Shown here piece by piece: positions 47,407-58,968 of a stretch of DNA of 64,000 nt (position 1 is the first letter of the stretch; each line of letters begins with the position of its first letter). Position numbers and translations under genes: made by a program. Below the pieces are notes generated by a model that was not told the DNA's origin, made no database searches, and saw nothing but the letters and a program-made list of their open reading frames with translations. The stretch spans positions 62,001 through 126,000 of the forward strand of contig NZ_JAHQZT010000001.1 in NCBI RefSeq assembly GCF_019061305.1. Reading direction: 5' to 3'. Source of the stretch: Marinobacterium weihaiense (lineage in GTDB: Bacteria; Pseudomonadota; Gammaproteobacteria; Pseudomonadales; Balneatricaceae).

Positions 47407-47428
47407 GCGACCCAAGGTCGCTTTTTTT
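47407..47428. terminator. Bidirectional terminator, cold-shock gene / helicase
   Basis: GCGACC/GGTCGC stem with A6 before and T7 after. Confidence 0.92.
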
Positions 47429-47459
47429 GTGCATGTCCTTTGTGCTCCAAGTACAAGTA

Positions 47460-47492
47460 CAGCCCCCTGTCAGAAACTCTGACAGGGGACTG
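47460..47492. other. 15-bp hairpin next to the helicase stop codon
   Basis: CAGCCCCCTGTCAGA / TCTGACAGGGGACTG, 14 of 15 pairs with an AAC loop, no T run on either side. Only ten bases past the helicase stop; may protect that mRNA from 3' decay. Confidence 0.7.
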
Positions 47493-47502
47493 TAGAGTAA
47501 AT

Positions 47503-48810
47503 TCAGCTGACAGCCGCAGCAGGCTGAGTACTGCGCGGACGACGGGAGCGACGGCGCGCCTGCGCACTGCCCGCAGGCCGCTGACCATCCTTATGCTCCT
47601 TGTGCGGGCGCGACTGGCCGCGGTTACTGCCACTGCGACGCCCCGGTTTTTTGGCACCCTTGCTCTCCGGTAGCGGATGCACCGGCTCAAAGCCCTCTAT
47701 TGTCCGACGCTCAACAGTCTGGCGAATCAAACGCTCAATCCCGATCAAAAACTCGAGCTCTTCCTCACACACCAGGGAAACCGCTTGCCCCTTTGCGCCG
47801 GCACGCCCGGTACGACCAATACGGTGCACGTAATCTTCAGACACATTGGGCAGCTCGAAATTCACGACCTGCGGCAACTGGTCAATATCCAGTCCGCGCG
47901 CCGCAATATCGGTCGCAACCAGCGTGGTGATGGCGCCGGATTTGAAATCAGCCAAGGCACGCGTCCGCGCACCCTGACTCTTGTTGCCGTGAATGGCTGC
48001 TGCCTTGACGCCAAAGCCTTCCAGATAGCGTGTCAGCTTGTTGGCACCATGCTTGGTTTTGGTGAAAACCAGTACCTGCTCCCACTGATTTTCGCCAATC
48101 AGCTTCAACAGCAACTCCGGCTTGCGCTTCTTGTCGACCGGACACAGCCACTGCGTAACGGTATCTGCTGTGCTGTTCCCTGGATTCACAGAGACCTCAA
48201 CTGGATCGTTCACAATACCTTGGGCCAGCTTGCGAATCGGATCGGAGAACGTAGCCGAAAACATCAGGTTCTGACGTCGCTTGGGCATCAGATTTAGAAT
48301 CTTGCGGATATCGTTGATGAACCCCATATCCAGCATTCGATCCGCTTCATCCAGCACCAGGATCTCAAGCTGATCAAAACGCACGGCATTTTGCTGATAC
48401 AGATCCAGCAAGCGCCCCGGCGTAGCGACCAGCACATCGACGCCGCCCCGCAAACGCATCATCTGCGGATTGATCTTGACCCCGCCAAACACCACTGCAG
48501 AGCGCAGCTTGAGGTTCTGGCCATAAATGGACACGCTTTCGCCCACCTGTGCGGCCAGTTCACGCGTTGGCGTCAACACCAGCGCACGCACCTGGTTGCC
48601 CCGAGCAGGCTTGCCTGCCATCAGGCGTTCCAGCATGGGCAACGTGAAACCGGCGGTCTTACCCGTACCCGTCTGTGCGGCCGCCATGACATCCCGTCCG
48701 GCCAGAACAGCCGGAATCGCCTGCTCCTGAATCGGTGAAGGGGTACTGTAGCCCTGATCAGCTACTGCTTTCAGCAAAGGAGCAGACAGCCCCAGAGAAG
48801 CAAAACTCAT
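47503..48810 (-). CDS. rhlE: DEAD-box RNA helicase, RhlE-like
   Basis: ATP-dependent RNA helicase of 435 residues. Q motif [19 protein letters not shown], motif I AQTGTGKT, motif II DEAD, motif III SAT, motif [13 protein letters not shown] basic Arg/Lys/Gln-rich tail of about 60 residues ([20 protein letters not shown]) is typical of RhlE. Start at ATG 48810 (MSFASLGL) rather than an upstream in-frame codon. RhlE acts in ribosome assembly and cold adaptation in other bacteria, which fits its placement beside the cold-shock gene. Confidence 0.92.
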   Translation of the reverse strand: MSFASLGLSAPLLKAVADQGYSTPSPIQEQAIPAVLAGRDVMAAAQTGTGKTAGFTLPMLERLMAGKPARGNQVRALVLTPTRELAAQVGESVSIYGQNLKLRSAVVFGGVKINPQMMRLRGGVDVLVATPGRLLDLYQQNAVRFDQLEILVLDEADRMLDMGFINDIRKILNLMPKRRQNLMFSATFSDPIRKLAQGIVNDPVEVSVNPGNSTADTVTQWLCPVDKKRKPELLLKLIGENQWEQVLVFTKTKHGANKLTRYLEGFGVKAAAIHGNKSQGARTRALADFKSGAITTLVATDIAARGLDIDQLPQVVNFELPNVSEDYVHRIGRTGRAGAKGQAVSLVCEEELEFLIGIERLIRQTVERRTIEGFEPVHPLPESKGAKKPGRRSGSNRGQSRPHKEHKDGQRPAGSAQARRRSRRPRSTQPAAAVS

Positions 48811-49076
48811 GCAACAATAATCTCTTGATTTACAACAGAAATATCCGACAGACCGTCGAGAGGCGACGCAGAGGTGAGAAATGTCCGGGATATCGAGGAC
48901 TGCAAGCTTACAGGAGAGCAGCGCCGCCCGCCATCTCAATCTGGGAACCTGTCAGCCTCCTCGCGCTCTGTTATGATATGCACCGACAGACGTGTCGACG
49001 CGGTGATTGATCCGGGCTTCCGGCTTCAAAACACGTTAAGCGATTATCATAACCAATTGTTTTTAAAGGACTCCAC

Positions 49077-49556
49077 ATGAACGTCGAAAGCTTTAACTTC
49101 AACCACACCAAAGTTGTGGCACCCTATGTCCGCCTGGTCGGTGTGACCGAAGGCAAGCAGGACCGGGTCCACAAATATGATGTCCGTTTTTGCCAGCCCA
49201 ATCAGGCACACATGCCGATGCCCTCGCTGCACTCGCTGGAGCACATGATTGCCGAGCTGATTCGTAACCACCTGGATTGTGTGCTGGATTTCAGCCCGAT
49301 GGGCTGCCAGACCGGCTTCTACCTCTCGGTACTGAATCACGACGACTACAACGAAATTCTGGATGTATTCGCACGCACACTGGAAGATGTGCTGGTTGCC
49401 ACTGAAGTACCCGCCTGCAACGAATTACAGTGTGGCTGGGCTGCGAGCCACGACCTTGAAGGCGCCAAGGCCGTTGCGCGCGACATGCTAAGTCGACGCG
49501 AAGATTGGCCACAGGTTTTTGCTGACGAAAACGATCCGGACAACTGGCTGTCCTGA
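49077..49556 (+). CDS. luxS: S-ribosylhomocysteine lyase (AI-2 synthase)
   Basis: Cleaves S-ribosylhomocysteine to homocysteine and DPD, the precursor of autoinducer-2. 159 residues. Metal ligands His52 and His56 (HSLEH) and Cys119 (ELQCGW); catalytic Cys77 in [10 protein letters not shown]-terminal [17 protein letters not shown] 49077 follows AAAGGA. The last 13 codons lie in copy 1 of an exact 90-bp tandem duplication. It converges on truC. No AI-2 receptor is in the window, so the role may be metabolic rather than signalling. Confidence 0.96.
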   Translation: MNVESFNFNHTKVVAPYVRLVGVTEGKQDRVHKYDVRFCQPNQAHMPMPSLHSLEHMIAELIRNHLDCVLDFSPMGCQTGFYLSVLNHDDYNEILDVFARTLEDVLVATEVPACNELQCGWAASHDLEGAKAVARDMLSRREDWPQVFADENDPDNWLS

Positions 49557-49695
49557 TTCGTTTCCGGTTACCGCTGCGCGACGGCAGCGGTAACCGGATA
49601 TCCCTTTTTTGCTGACGAAAACGATCCGGACAACTGGCTGTCCTGATTCGTTTCCGGTTACCGCTGCGCGACGGCAGCGGTAACCGGATATCCCT
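49516..49695. repeat. Exact 90-bp tandem duplication at the luxS/truC junction
   Basis: 49516-49605 and 49606-49695 are identical in all 90 bases. Each copy holds the last 13 codons and stop of luxS, then a 14-bp hairpin CCGGTTACCGCTGC/GCAGCGGTAACCGG (49564-49597 and 49654-49687) that also encodes the end of truC. luxS uses copy 1 and truC uses copy 2, so both proteins stay intact. Confidence 0.97.
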
Positions 49696-50449
49696 CTCTC
49701 CAACCCAGACGCTCGAACAACTCCCGCACGTCATCCCCCACTCCCGCCTGAATATTGAGGCGACAACCGCTGACAGGATGCTCGAACTCGATGCCCACGG
49801 CCATCAGCAACAGCCGATGACTATCGAGATGCTCGCGAAACAGTCGGTTATGACGCCCCTCTCCATGCTTGGTATCGCCCACGATCGGATGCAAGATATG
49901 CTTCATGTGGCGTCGGATTTGATGTTTTCGCCCGGTTGTGGGCTTGACTTCAACCAGCGAATAGCGCGCTTCGGGATAGCGGCCGACCGGAATCGGCAGC
50001 GCAACCTTGGCAATGCGCCGGTAAGCTGAAACTGCGTCCTGCGCTTCCTTGTCGGGGTTAGCGTGGGGCTCGGCGATCTTGTCGTGAATCGGCTTGAGCG
50101 CATAGTCAATCACGCCTTCCTCATCGGCCCATCCACGCACCACACACAGATAAGTTTTCTGCACCTGCCGCTCGGCAAATTGCTGCTGAAGACTGTGAGC
50201 AACGGCCTTGTTGCGAGCAAATAGAATGACGCCAGACGTGGCGCGGTCCAACCGATGCACCGTGTGAACCGTCTCGTTCGGGTAGCGCAGTTTCAGCTGA
50301 GCAGCCAGGTTGGGCGTGCGGGCCGGCGCAATCCAGCTGGGATGAACCAGCAAGCCGGCAGGTTTATTGACGGCAACAAGGTATTCATCCTCGTAGAGAA
50401 TTTCCAGGCTAGCAGTATCGGACACGGGGAACTCGCAGACGGCAGGCAT
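49658..50449 (-). CDS. truC: tRNA pseudouridine synthase C
   Basis: Makes pseudouridine-65 in tRNA. 263 residues. RluA-family catalytic motif [10 protein letters not shown] with the active-site Asp, N-terminal [11 protein letters not shown], and the C-terminal block [20 protein letters not shown]. The frame continues up through tRNA-Ser, but ATG 50449 (MPAVCEF) gives the family N-terminus. Only 14 bases separate it from the tRNA-Ser 3' end, so it is probably read from the tRNA promoter; no clear ribosome site is present. The last ten codons lie in copy 2 of the 90-bp duplication. Confidence 0.92.
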   Translation of the reverse strand: MPAVCEFPVSDTASLEILYEDEYLVAVNKPAGLLVHPSWIAPARTPNLAAQLKLRYPNETVHTVHRLDRATSGVILFARNKAVAHSLQQQFAERQVQKTYLCVVRGWADEEGVIDYALKPIHDKIAEPHANPDKEAQDAVSAYRRIAKVALPIPVGRYPEARYSLVEVKPTTGRKHQIRRHMKHILHPIVGDTKHGEGRHNRLFREHLDSHRLLLMAVGIEFEHPVSGCRLNIQAGVGDDVRELFERLGWREGYPVTAAVAQR

Positions 50450-50463
50450 GTCAGAGAAAAGAA

Positions 50464-50551
50464 TGGCGGAGGGACAGGGATTCGAACCCTGGGAGCCTCT
50501 CGACTCGTCGGTTTTCAAGACCGGTGCTTTCGACCACTCAGCCATCCCTCC
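50464..50551 (-). tRNA. tRNA-Ser (anticodon TGA)
   Basis: Acceptor stem GGAGGGA/TCCCTCC, discriminator G, encoded CCA; anticodon loop CTTGAAA; long class II variable arm; T-loop GGTTCGAATCC. 88 bases. Confidence 0.97.
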
Positions 50552-50663
50552 GCACAAATAGAAATTCTACTGGGAATCTTTTTGATGTCAAATCATCAAA
50601 ACTATTGAAAATCACCAACAAACCCTCATCATTGCAAACAAGAAGGAAATCAATAAGAGGTTC

Positions 50664-51347
50664 ATGATGGATAACACTCGTACGCTTGAAGCCCGCTCTT
50701 CACAGGCGGTATTGGAGACCAACAAGGTCATCCGCAACACCTATATGCTGCTGTCGATGACACTGGTATTCAGTGCCGTCACGGCGGGTATCTCCATGGC
50801 GATCAACCCTCCGTTCATGGTGTATCTGGGCAGCGTATTGCTCAGCTTTGTACTGCTGTTCGTCATCAACCGCAAGCAGAACAGTGCCGCCGCACTGCCG
50901 CTGACCTTTGCCTTTACCGGTCTGCTGGGCTTTGGCCTGGGTCCGATTCTGAACCACTACCTGGCCATGGCCAACGGTAGTGAAATTGTGCTGACCGCCA
51001 TGGGTATGACCGCAGCTACTTTCCTGGGTCTGTCGGCATACGTCCTGAGCTCGCGCAAGAACTTCAGCTTCATGGGCGGTTTCCTGGCCGCCGGCTCTAT
51101 GATTCTGATCATTGCCATGATCGCGCTGTTCATCCTGCCACTATTCGGTGTTGATATTTCCGGCATTCAGCTGGCCTTCTCCGCCGCCGTGGTACTGCTG
51201 ATGTCCGGTTTCATCCTGTATGACACCAGCAACATCGTGAACGGGCACTACACCAACTACGTCATAGCCACTGTTGGCCTTTACCTGAGCATCTATAACC
51301 TGTTTGTACACCTGCTCAGCCTGGTTGGCGCCTTCAGCGACGACTGA
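50664..51347 (+). CDS. yccA: Bax inhibitor-1/YccA family membrane protein
   Basis: Inner-membrane protein of 227 residues with seven hydrophobic helices. In E. coli, YccA is a substrate and modulator of the FtsH protease. Family features are FTGLLGFGLGPIL, the central SSRKNFSFMGGFL, and the end YDTSNIVNGHYTNYVIA-x3-LYLSIYNLF. Two ATGs (50664, 50667) follow AAGAGG. It is upstream of tusDCBE as in Pseudomonas, but a terminator at 51364 separates them. Confidence 0.93.
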   Translation: MMDNTRTLEARSSQAVLETNKVIRNTYMLLSMTLVFSAVTAGISMAINPPFMVYLGSVLLSFVLLFVINRKQNSAAALPLTFAFTGLLGFGLGPILNHYLAMANGSEIVLTAMGMTAATFLGLSAYVLSSRKNFSFMGGFLAAGSMILIIAMIALFILPLFGVDISGIQLAFSAAVVLLMSGFILYDTSNIVNGHYTNYVIATVGLYLSIYNLFVHLLSLVGAFSDD

Positions 51348-51363
51348 TCGCGCCTGCTAAACC

Positions 51364-51398
51364 AGCCCCGCAATCTGCTAGGATAGCGGGGCTTTTTT
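51364..51398 (+). terminator. Terminator after yccA
   Basis: AGCCCCGC/GCGGGGCT stem (51364-51371, 51386-51393) with T6. Confidence 0.92.
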
Positions 51399-51418
51399 AT
51401 TTCGGATTGAAGCCACCG

Positions 51419-51817
51419 ATGATCTTTACCCTCGTGATTCATACTGCACCCTATCAGGCACCCGCCGCCGGTACGGCACTGCGCTTTGCCCGCGCCGCCC
51501 TGGACGCGGGACACAGCATTTACCGCGTGTTTTTCTATCGTGACGGTGTTCACAACGCGACAAGCCTCGCAGCCCCGCCGCGCGATGAGCAGCATATCCC
51601 GCAACAATGGCAGGCCTTGGCGGAGCAGCATGATCTCGACCTGGTTGTCTGCATTGCCGCTGCCGTGCGCCGAGGCATCATGGATGACAACGAAGCCAAG
51701 CGGCATGAAAAAAATGCGGCCAACCTGGCAACCGGCTTCGAGTTGTCGGGACTGGGTCAGCTGATTGAAGCGACACAGGCGTCCGACCGAGTGATTACCT
51801 TTGGAGGCATGCGATGA
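51419..51817 (+). CDS. tusD: Sulfurtransferase TusD
   Basis: Part of the TusBCD complex that relays sulfur from TusA to TusE for 2-thiouridine synthesis by MnmA. 132 residues. DsrE-like fold with the active-site Cys in LVVCIAAAVRRGI near residue 79. The stop overlaps the start of tusC by four bases (ATGA). Start set at ATG 51419; a TTG four codons earlier is less likely. Confidence 0.95.
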   Translation: MIFTLVIHTAPYQAPAAGTALRFARAALDAGHSIYRVFFYRDGVHNATSLAAPPRDEQHIPQQWQALAEQHDLDLVVCIAAAVRRGIMDDNEAKRHEKNAANLATGFELSGLGQLIEATQASDRVITFGGMR

Positions 51818-52176
51818 GCCAAAAGCCCGTTCTGATTATCTCGCGGTCCGCTCCTTTCGCCTCATCGTCAGCGCGCGATGCAATAGATATCGCGCTCAGC
51901 GCAGCCATCTTCGATCTCCCGGTGAGCCTATTGCTGCTGGATGATGCCGTGCTGCAGCTGCTGCCGGGCCAGGATGGTACGCCGATCAGCGAGAAAACCT
52001 CTCACGCCATGCTCGGGGCACTGCCGATGTATGACATCGAAACGCTCTACACGAGTGAAGACAGTCTTGCCCTGCACGGCCTGAGCGCTGCCGAGCTGTT
52101 ACCTGAGCCGGAAGTCCTGAACACGCAGCAACTACAACAGCTGATCAGTCATCACCCGGTGGTATTGACGCTATGA
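51814..52176 (+). CDS. tusC: Sulfurtransferase complex subunit TusC
   Basis: 120 residues, DsrF-like fold without a catalytic Cys: the protein contains none at all, consistent with a structural role in TusBCD. Blocks are VLIISRSAPFASSSARDAID and ALPMYDIETLY. Overlaps tusD and tusB by four bases on each side. Confidence 0.93.
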   Translation: MSQKPVLIISRSAPFASSSARDAIDIALSAAIFDLPVSLLLLDDAVLQLLPGQDGTPISEKTSHAMLGALPMYDIETLYTSEDSLALHGLSAAELLPEPEVLNTQQLQQLISHHPVVLTL

Positions 52177-52454
52177 CGCTCCATATTCTCAATCGCTCGC
52201 CCAGCGACAAGGGCATTTTCAACAGCTACCAAGCAGCATTGACCGCTGACGATACTCTCCTGTTGATCGAGGAAGCCGTCTACTGGATACTGCCACACCA
52301 TTCTGCATCCCTGTCCGGGCTGCCGGCACGGGTTGTGGTGCTGGCACCTGACAGGGCCGCCAGAGGGGTTACCAAAGGTGAATACGAAGAAGTCGACGAT
52401 GCCGGCTTCGTCATGCTCACCCTTGAACACGAACGTACTCTGAGCTGGTTTTGA
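52173..52454 (+). CDS. tusB: Sulfurtransferase complex subunit TusB
   Basis: 93 residues, DsrH-like. Starts MTLHILNRSP and carries LLIEEAVYW, the family stretch. Like tusC here it has no Cys. One base separates it from tusE. Confidence 0.93.
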   Translation: MTLHILNRSPSDKGIFNSYQAALTADDTLLLIEEAVYWILPHHSASLSGLPARVVVLAPDRAARGVTKGEYEEVDDAGFVMLTLEHERTLSWF

Positions 52455-52455
52455 T

Positions 52456-52788
52456 ATGCACCTGATTGTAAACGACGTTGAAATCCTTCTGGATGATGAG
52501 GGCTATCTCTACGATCTTGAACAGTGGAGCCCGGATGTCGCGCTTCAGCTGGCGAAAGACGATGGCCTGACGCTCACGGAGGCCCATTGGGAAGTGATTC
52601 ATGTGTTGCGCGACTTCTACCGCCAGTATCAGCTTTCCCCCGCCATGCGCCCGCTAGTAAAGGCGGTGGGTATCGCCCTGGGCAAGGACAAAGGGCGCAG
52701 TATTTACCTGATGCAGCTGTTTCCGGGCAGTCCGGCCAAGGTTGCGGCCCGCCTGGCCGGCCTGCCCAAACCGGAAAATTGCCTGTGA
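52456..52788 (+). CDS. tusE: Sulfur acceptor TusE (DsrC family)
   Basis: Takes sulfur from TusD and hands it to MnmA. 110 residues. DsrC signatures DDEGYLYDLEQWS and HWEVIHVLRDFYRQY; the functional Cys is the penultimate residue in KPENCL, as required for the swinging C-terminal arm. Its TGA overlaps the GTG start of the hydroxypyruvate isomerase. Confidence 0.96.
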   Translation: MHLIVNDVEILLDDEGYLYDLEQWSPDVALQLAKDDGLTLTEAHWEVIHVLRDFYRQYQLSPAMRPLVKAVGIALGKDKGRSIYLMQLFPGSPAKVAARLAGLPKPENCL

Positions 52789-53588
52789 CTCACGCTTTGA
52801 AATTTGCCGCTAATCTAAGCCTGCTGTTCACCGAATACCCGCTGCCGGAGCGCTTCGCGGCCGCCCGCAAAGCCGGGTTTGATGCTGTGGAAGTCCAGTT
52901 TCCGTACTCCTTGCCACTGGATGATATTGCCGCTGCACTGGCGCGATACCGGTTGCAGCTGGTTTTGATCAACATCCCTGCAGGGAATTGGGCCCAGGGT
53001 GAGCGCGGGCTGGCCTGCCTGCCCGAGCGTGAAGCGGAGTTTGCAGCGGGTCTGGAGCAGGCCCTGCACTGGGCACGCGCACTGGGGGTTGGCAAACTTA
53101 ACTGCCTGGCCGGCGTACCGCCCGAGGAGGCCGATACCGACCAGGTGCAAGCAACACTTGAAGCGAATCTACAGCTGGCCGCTCGACACTGCCATGACAA
53201 CGGTATCCAGCTGATGATCGAAGCCATCAACACCGAGGATATTCCCGGTTTCTGGCTGCATTCCAGCCACCAGGTGCTCGAGCTGATCGAACGCTTGAAG
53301 CTGCCCTCAACGGCGCTGCAGTATGACGTGTATCACATGCAGATCATGGAAGGCAATCTGATCTCGACTTTGAAGCAAAATGCAGACAAAATCGGTCACA
53401 TACAAATTGCCGATGTGCCCGGCCGCCATGAGCCCGGCAGCGGTGAAATCAATTACCCCAATCTATTCAAGGCGCTTGAGCAAATGGGCTACAGCGGCCA
53501 TATTAGCCTTGAGTACAACCCGCAAACGACCACTGAAGCCGGTCTAGGCTGGTTGAAACACTGGACGATACAGGACAGAACGCCATGA
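52785..53588 (+). CDS. hyi: Hydroxypyruvate isomerase
   Basis: Interconverts hydroxypyruvate and tartronate semialdehyde. 267 residues, TIM-barrel xylose-isomerase-like fold. Diagnostic blocks are MIEAINTEDIPGF, QYDVYHMQIMEGN, and HIQIADVPGRHEPGSGEI, which hold the metal-binding Glu/Asp/His. GTG start at 52785 overlaps the tusE stop; its own stop overlaps the cheW start by four bases. It is therefore locked between sulfur-relay and chemotaxis-type genes. The likely reductase partner is at 43.9 kb, not adjacent. Confidence 0.92.
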   Translation: MTHALKFAANLSLLFTEYPLPERFAAARKAGFDAVEVQFPYSLPLDDIAAALARYRLQLVLINIPAGNWAQGERGLACLPEREAEFAAGLEQALHWARALGVGKLNCLAGVPPEEADTDQVQATLEANLQLAARHCHDNGIQLMIEAINTEDIPGFWLHSSHQVLELIERLKLPSTALQYDVYHMQIMEGNLISTLKQNADKIGHIQIADVPGRHEPGSGEINYPNLFKALEQMGYSGHISLEYNPQTTTEAGLGWLKHWTIQDRTP

Positions 53589-54148
53589 GCTTGAATTCAG
53601 CGGCTGAATATTTAAAAACCCTTCAGGATGGTCAACAGGCCGAATCGGATCACTCGCGACGCTCACAACAGGAAGAAGTCGTTTATCACCAGTGGGCGAC
53701 CTTCCGTGTCGATAACGAGCTGTATGGCATCGACGTCATGCAGGTCAAGGAAGTGCTTCGCTTCAGCGAGATCACGCCGGTACCCGGCGCCGACAGCTCC
53801 ATCCTGGGCATTATCAACCTGCGCGGCAATGTGGTCACGGTCATTGATACTCGCCAGATGTTCGGACTGCCGCTGGTGCCCTACGATGACGAAACTCGCG
53901 TGATCGTGGTGGAGTTCAATGAGCAGGAAGTGATCGGCCTGGTGGTGGACAGTGTCGATGAGGTCATTAATCTGCCGCACAACGACGTGGACCGTGCGCC
54001 CAGCGTCAGTGGCGACGACTCCACCAAGCGCTTTGTGCAGGGCGTGTGCTACTACAACAACATCCTGATCATTCTGCTTGATCTGACCAAGATGCTGCTC
54101 AGCATTACGCCATTGACCGAAGAAGAGCTACTCAGCGGCAATTATTGA
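53585..54148 (+). CDS. cheW: CheW-type chemotaxis adaptor
   Basis: Couples a receptor to a CheA kinase. 187 residues: about 35 residues of polar N-terminal extension, then a complete CheW domain (WATFRVDNELYGIDVMQVKE, GIINLRGNVVTVIDTR, GLVVDSVDEVINL). No CheA, receptor or other chemotaxis gene is adjacent, so this is an orphan copy. Start ATG overlaps the hyi stop by four bases. Confidence 0.93.
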   Translation: MSLNSAAEYLKTLQDGQQAESDHSRRSQQEEVVYHQWATFRVDNELYGIDVMQVKEVLRFSEITPVPGADSSILGIINLRGNVVTVIDTRQMFGLPLVPYDDETRVIVVEFNEQEVIGLVVDSVDEVINLPHNDVDRAPSVSGDDSTKRFVQGVCYYNNILIILLDLTKMLLSITPLTEEELLSGNY

Positions 54149-54161
54149 GCCGTAGGTGATT

Positions 54162-54193
54162 CGGCCTCAGCGGGCAAGCAATGCCACTGAGGC
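54162..54193. other. Hairpin between cheW and the radical SAM gene
   Basis: GGCCTCAG/CTGAGGCC with a 16-base loop, no T run; may mark the convergent transcript ends. Confidence 0.5.
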
Positions 54194-54229
54194 CCGGCCC
54201 CGAAATCTCGTCTTTTGCCTGCTTCAGGC

Positions 54230-55129
54230 TTAGAAGCGGCCCTGATACAGCGGTATATCCCTTGATTGGGCGTACTCGATCGCCTGGTCGATCTCGGTCA
54301 GCATGCGGGCCTTGTCCTTGCCCAGCACCCCCTTCAATACCAGGCGATTGGACACATGGTCGCTGCGAAAGATGGTTTGTGATAGCTCGGTCGCCGCAAT
54401 CAGCGTGCGCATTTCCTGAAACAGCCCCTGAGCATCCAACGGCTGGAACTGACCGCCATAGCCATCCTGCACGCGCTGCTCGGCGTCACGACGGAAAAAC
54501 AAAACCAGCGTCGCCAGATATTCAGGCTGTACCAGGTTCACAAGACGGGCGGACTCGCGTGCATGTGATTCCGAATGCATACGACCACCTGCACCGTTGA
54601 TCAGCATGACAGAACGCTTCATCCCCGCCTCTTTCGCTTTCAACAGGGCTTCGGCCGTGGAGTCAAAGGTCTCACCCTTGTCGAACGCTTCCAGAACCCG
54701 GTTGCAGCCGCTTTCGGCACCCATGTACATCAGACTCAAACCCAATTCACGCAACTGTGCGAGTTCTGCAACCGTTTTGTTTTTCAGGTTGGACGGCAGG
54801 CAGTAGGCCGACACGCGGCGCACATTTGGCAGGTAAGTTTTGATCGCCTGCAGTATTGTGCTCAATCTTCGCACGGACAGCGCCATGGCATCGCCATCGG
54901 CCAGAAACACGCGCCGGACCCAGGGCATGGATGCGCCACAGCGCTGAATCTCGGCAATGACGTCGGCCTCGGCCTTGGGACGAAAGCGCTTGTGCTCATC
55001 CGTGTACATGTCACAGAAGGTACAGCGGTTCCAGCTGCAGCCATTGGTGACCTGCAGGATGAGTGAATCCGCCTCGCTGGGCGGGCGGAAGACCGGCTCG
55101 ATGTAGTCAAAGGGGGGCTGATGATACAT
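54230..55129 (-). CDS. Radical SAM protein of unknown specificity
   Basis: 299 residues. The cluster motif NGCSWNRCTFCDMY has CX4CX2C spacing instead of the usual CX3CX2C; relatives with this spacing exist from memory. GADs-like GGE region is replaced by FLADGDAMAL; AESGCNRVL follows as the SAM-binding segment. No SPASM or B12 domain. It is five bases downstream of tatD and probably co-transcribed. Substrate unknown. Confidence 0.85.
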   Translation of the reverse strand: MYHQPPFDYIEPVFRPPSEADSLILQVTNGCSWNRCTFCDMYTDEHKRFRPKAEADVIAEIQRCGASMPWVRRVFLADGDAMALSVRRLSTILQAIKTYLPNVRRVSAYCLPSNLKNKTVAELAQLRELGLSLMYMGAESGCNRVLEAFDKGETFDSTAEALLKAKEAGMKRSVMLINGAGGRMHSESHARESARLVNLVQPEYLATLVLFFRRDAEQRVQDGYGGQFQPLDAQGLFQEMRTLIAATELSQTIFRSDHVSNRLVLKGVLGKDKARMLTEIDQAIEYAQSRDIPLYQGRF

Positions 55130-55134
55130 AAGAC

Positions 55135-55911
55135 TCAGCGGGTACGCTTGAAGAGCCGATAAAAGTTGGCAGTAGTCTGCTCCGCCACGGCTTCGACGGG
55201 GACGCCTTTGAGTTCAGCCACGCAGGCGGCCACATCCGCCACGTAGGCAGGCTGGTTCTGCTTGCCACGAAACGGCACCGGGGCCAGATAGGGTGAATCC
55301 GTCTCAACCAGCATGCGATCCAGGGGTACCGCCTTGACCACTTCACGCAGCTCGGCCGCGTTGCGGAAGCTGATGATGCCGGAGAACGAAATCATGTAAC
55401 CCAGATCCAACGCCGCCTTGGCCATTTCAAGCGACTCGGTGAAGCAGTGCAACACCCCTGCCGAGTTGGTGTTACCGTGTTCACGAATCAGTTTCAGCGT
55501 ATCTTCTCGAGCGTCACGTGTGTGCACGATAACCGGCAGATCCAGCTCACCGGCCAGTTCCAGATGACCGGCAAAGCTGGCCTGCTGCTGTTCACGCGTT
55601 TCCTGCGAATAATGGTAGTCAAGGCCCGTCTCGCCCAATGCCACTACGCGCGGATCGGCCGCCAGCTGCCGCAGACGACTGGCGTCGAACGGGCACTCTT
55701 CGATATGAAGCGGATGAATACCGGCCGAAAACCATACATTATCGAAGTGACTGGCACTGGCACGCATGCTGTCGTACCGGTTCAAATCGACACAGACACA
55801 CAGCATCTGCTCAACGTTACGCGCACGCGCGGCGCTGATCACGTTGTCCATGCTGTCGTCATGCTTGCTCAGGTCCAGCATATCCAGGTGACAGTGCGAA
55901 TCTATTAACAT
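55135..55911 (-). CDS. TatD-family metal-dependent hydrolase (YcfH type)
   Basis: 258 residues, amidohydrolase barrel. Metal ligands in DSHCHLD at the N-terminus, GETGLDYHY, VIVHTRDA, GVLHCFTES and ETDSPYLAP. Family members show DNase or D-aminoacyl-tRNA deacylase activity. Position after holB and pilZ is conserved in gammaproteobacteria and corresponds to ycfH. Confidence 0.94.
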   Translation of the reverse strand: MLIDSHCHLDMLDLSKHDDSMDNVISAARARNVEQMLCVCVDLNRYDSMRASASHFDNVWFSAGIHPLHIEECPFDASRLRQLAADPRVVALGETGLDYHYSQETREQQQASFAGHLELAGELDLPVIVHTRDAREDTLKLIREHGNTNSAGVLHCFTESLEMAKAALDLGYMISFSGIISFRNAAELREVVKAVPLDRMLVETDSPYLAPVPFRGKQNQPAYVADVAACVAELKGVPVEAVAEQTTANFYRLFKRTR

Positions 55912-55940
55912 GGTGCCTCTACTAACGTTGTCTTGATGGG

Positions 55941-56291
55941 TTACAGCGTGTTGGTACGGCGACCAGATCCATCCATGCCGGCCAGATAGGTTTCAATCTT
56001 GCGTACCAGGGCCGAGTCATCGCCTGACAGCTGAATGCCGATACCGGGGGTACGTCCGCCCTGCGCCGCTTTCGGCGTTACCCAGATCACCTTGCCGGTT
56101 ACCGGCACCTTGTCCGGCTCGTCCATCAGCATCAGCAGCATGAACACCTCTTCCCCCAACTGATAGGTACGCGTTGTGGGAATGAACAGGCCACCGTTGG
56201 TCACGAAAGGCATGTACGCCTTGTACAGGCTTTCCTTGTTATCGATCGTCAGCGACAGTATGCCGTGGCTGATCCGCGGGATGATGGACAT
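55941..56291 (-). CDS. pilZ: PilZ-domain protein
   Basis: 116 residues, type IV pilus assembly protein PilZ type. ATG 56291 has AGGAG upstream; the frame is open 20 codons further but overlaps holB. Single PilZ fold (ISHGILSLTIDNKESLYKAY, GGLFIPTTRTYQLGEEVFML, PGIGIQL). Like Pseudomonas PilZ, it lacks the RxxxR c-di-GMP-binding motif at the N-terminus, so it may not bind the nucleotide. Holds the usual place between holB and tatD. Confidence 0.92.
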   Translation of the reverse strand: MSIIPRISHGILSLTIDNKESLYKAYMPFVTNGGLFIPTTRTYQLGEEVFMLLMLMDEPDKVPVTGKVIWVTPKAAQGGRTPGIGIQLSGDDSALVRKIETYLAGMDGSGRRTNTL

Positions 56292-56304
56292 GGGCTCAAC
56301 ACTC

Positions 56305-58961
<2,657 letters not shown>

Positions 58962-58968
<7 letters not shown>

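Noticed and set aside
47460-47492. Intrinsic terminator for the RhlE-like gene
   Set aside because: The stem is strong, but no T run follows on that strand; the real terminator is probably at 47407-47428.
50464-50557. Longer truC start at 50557
   Set aside because: The extra codons lie entirely across tRNA-Ser.
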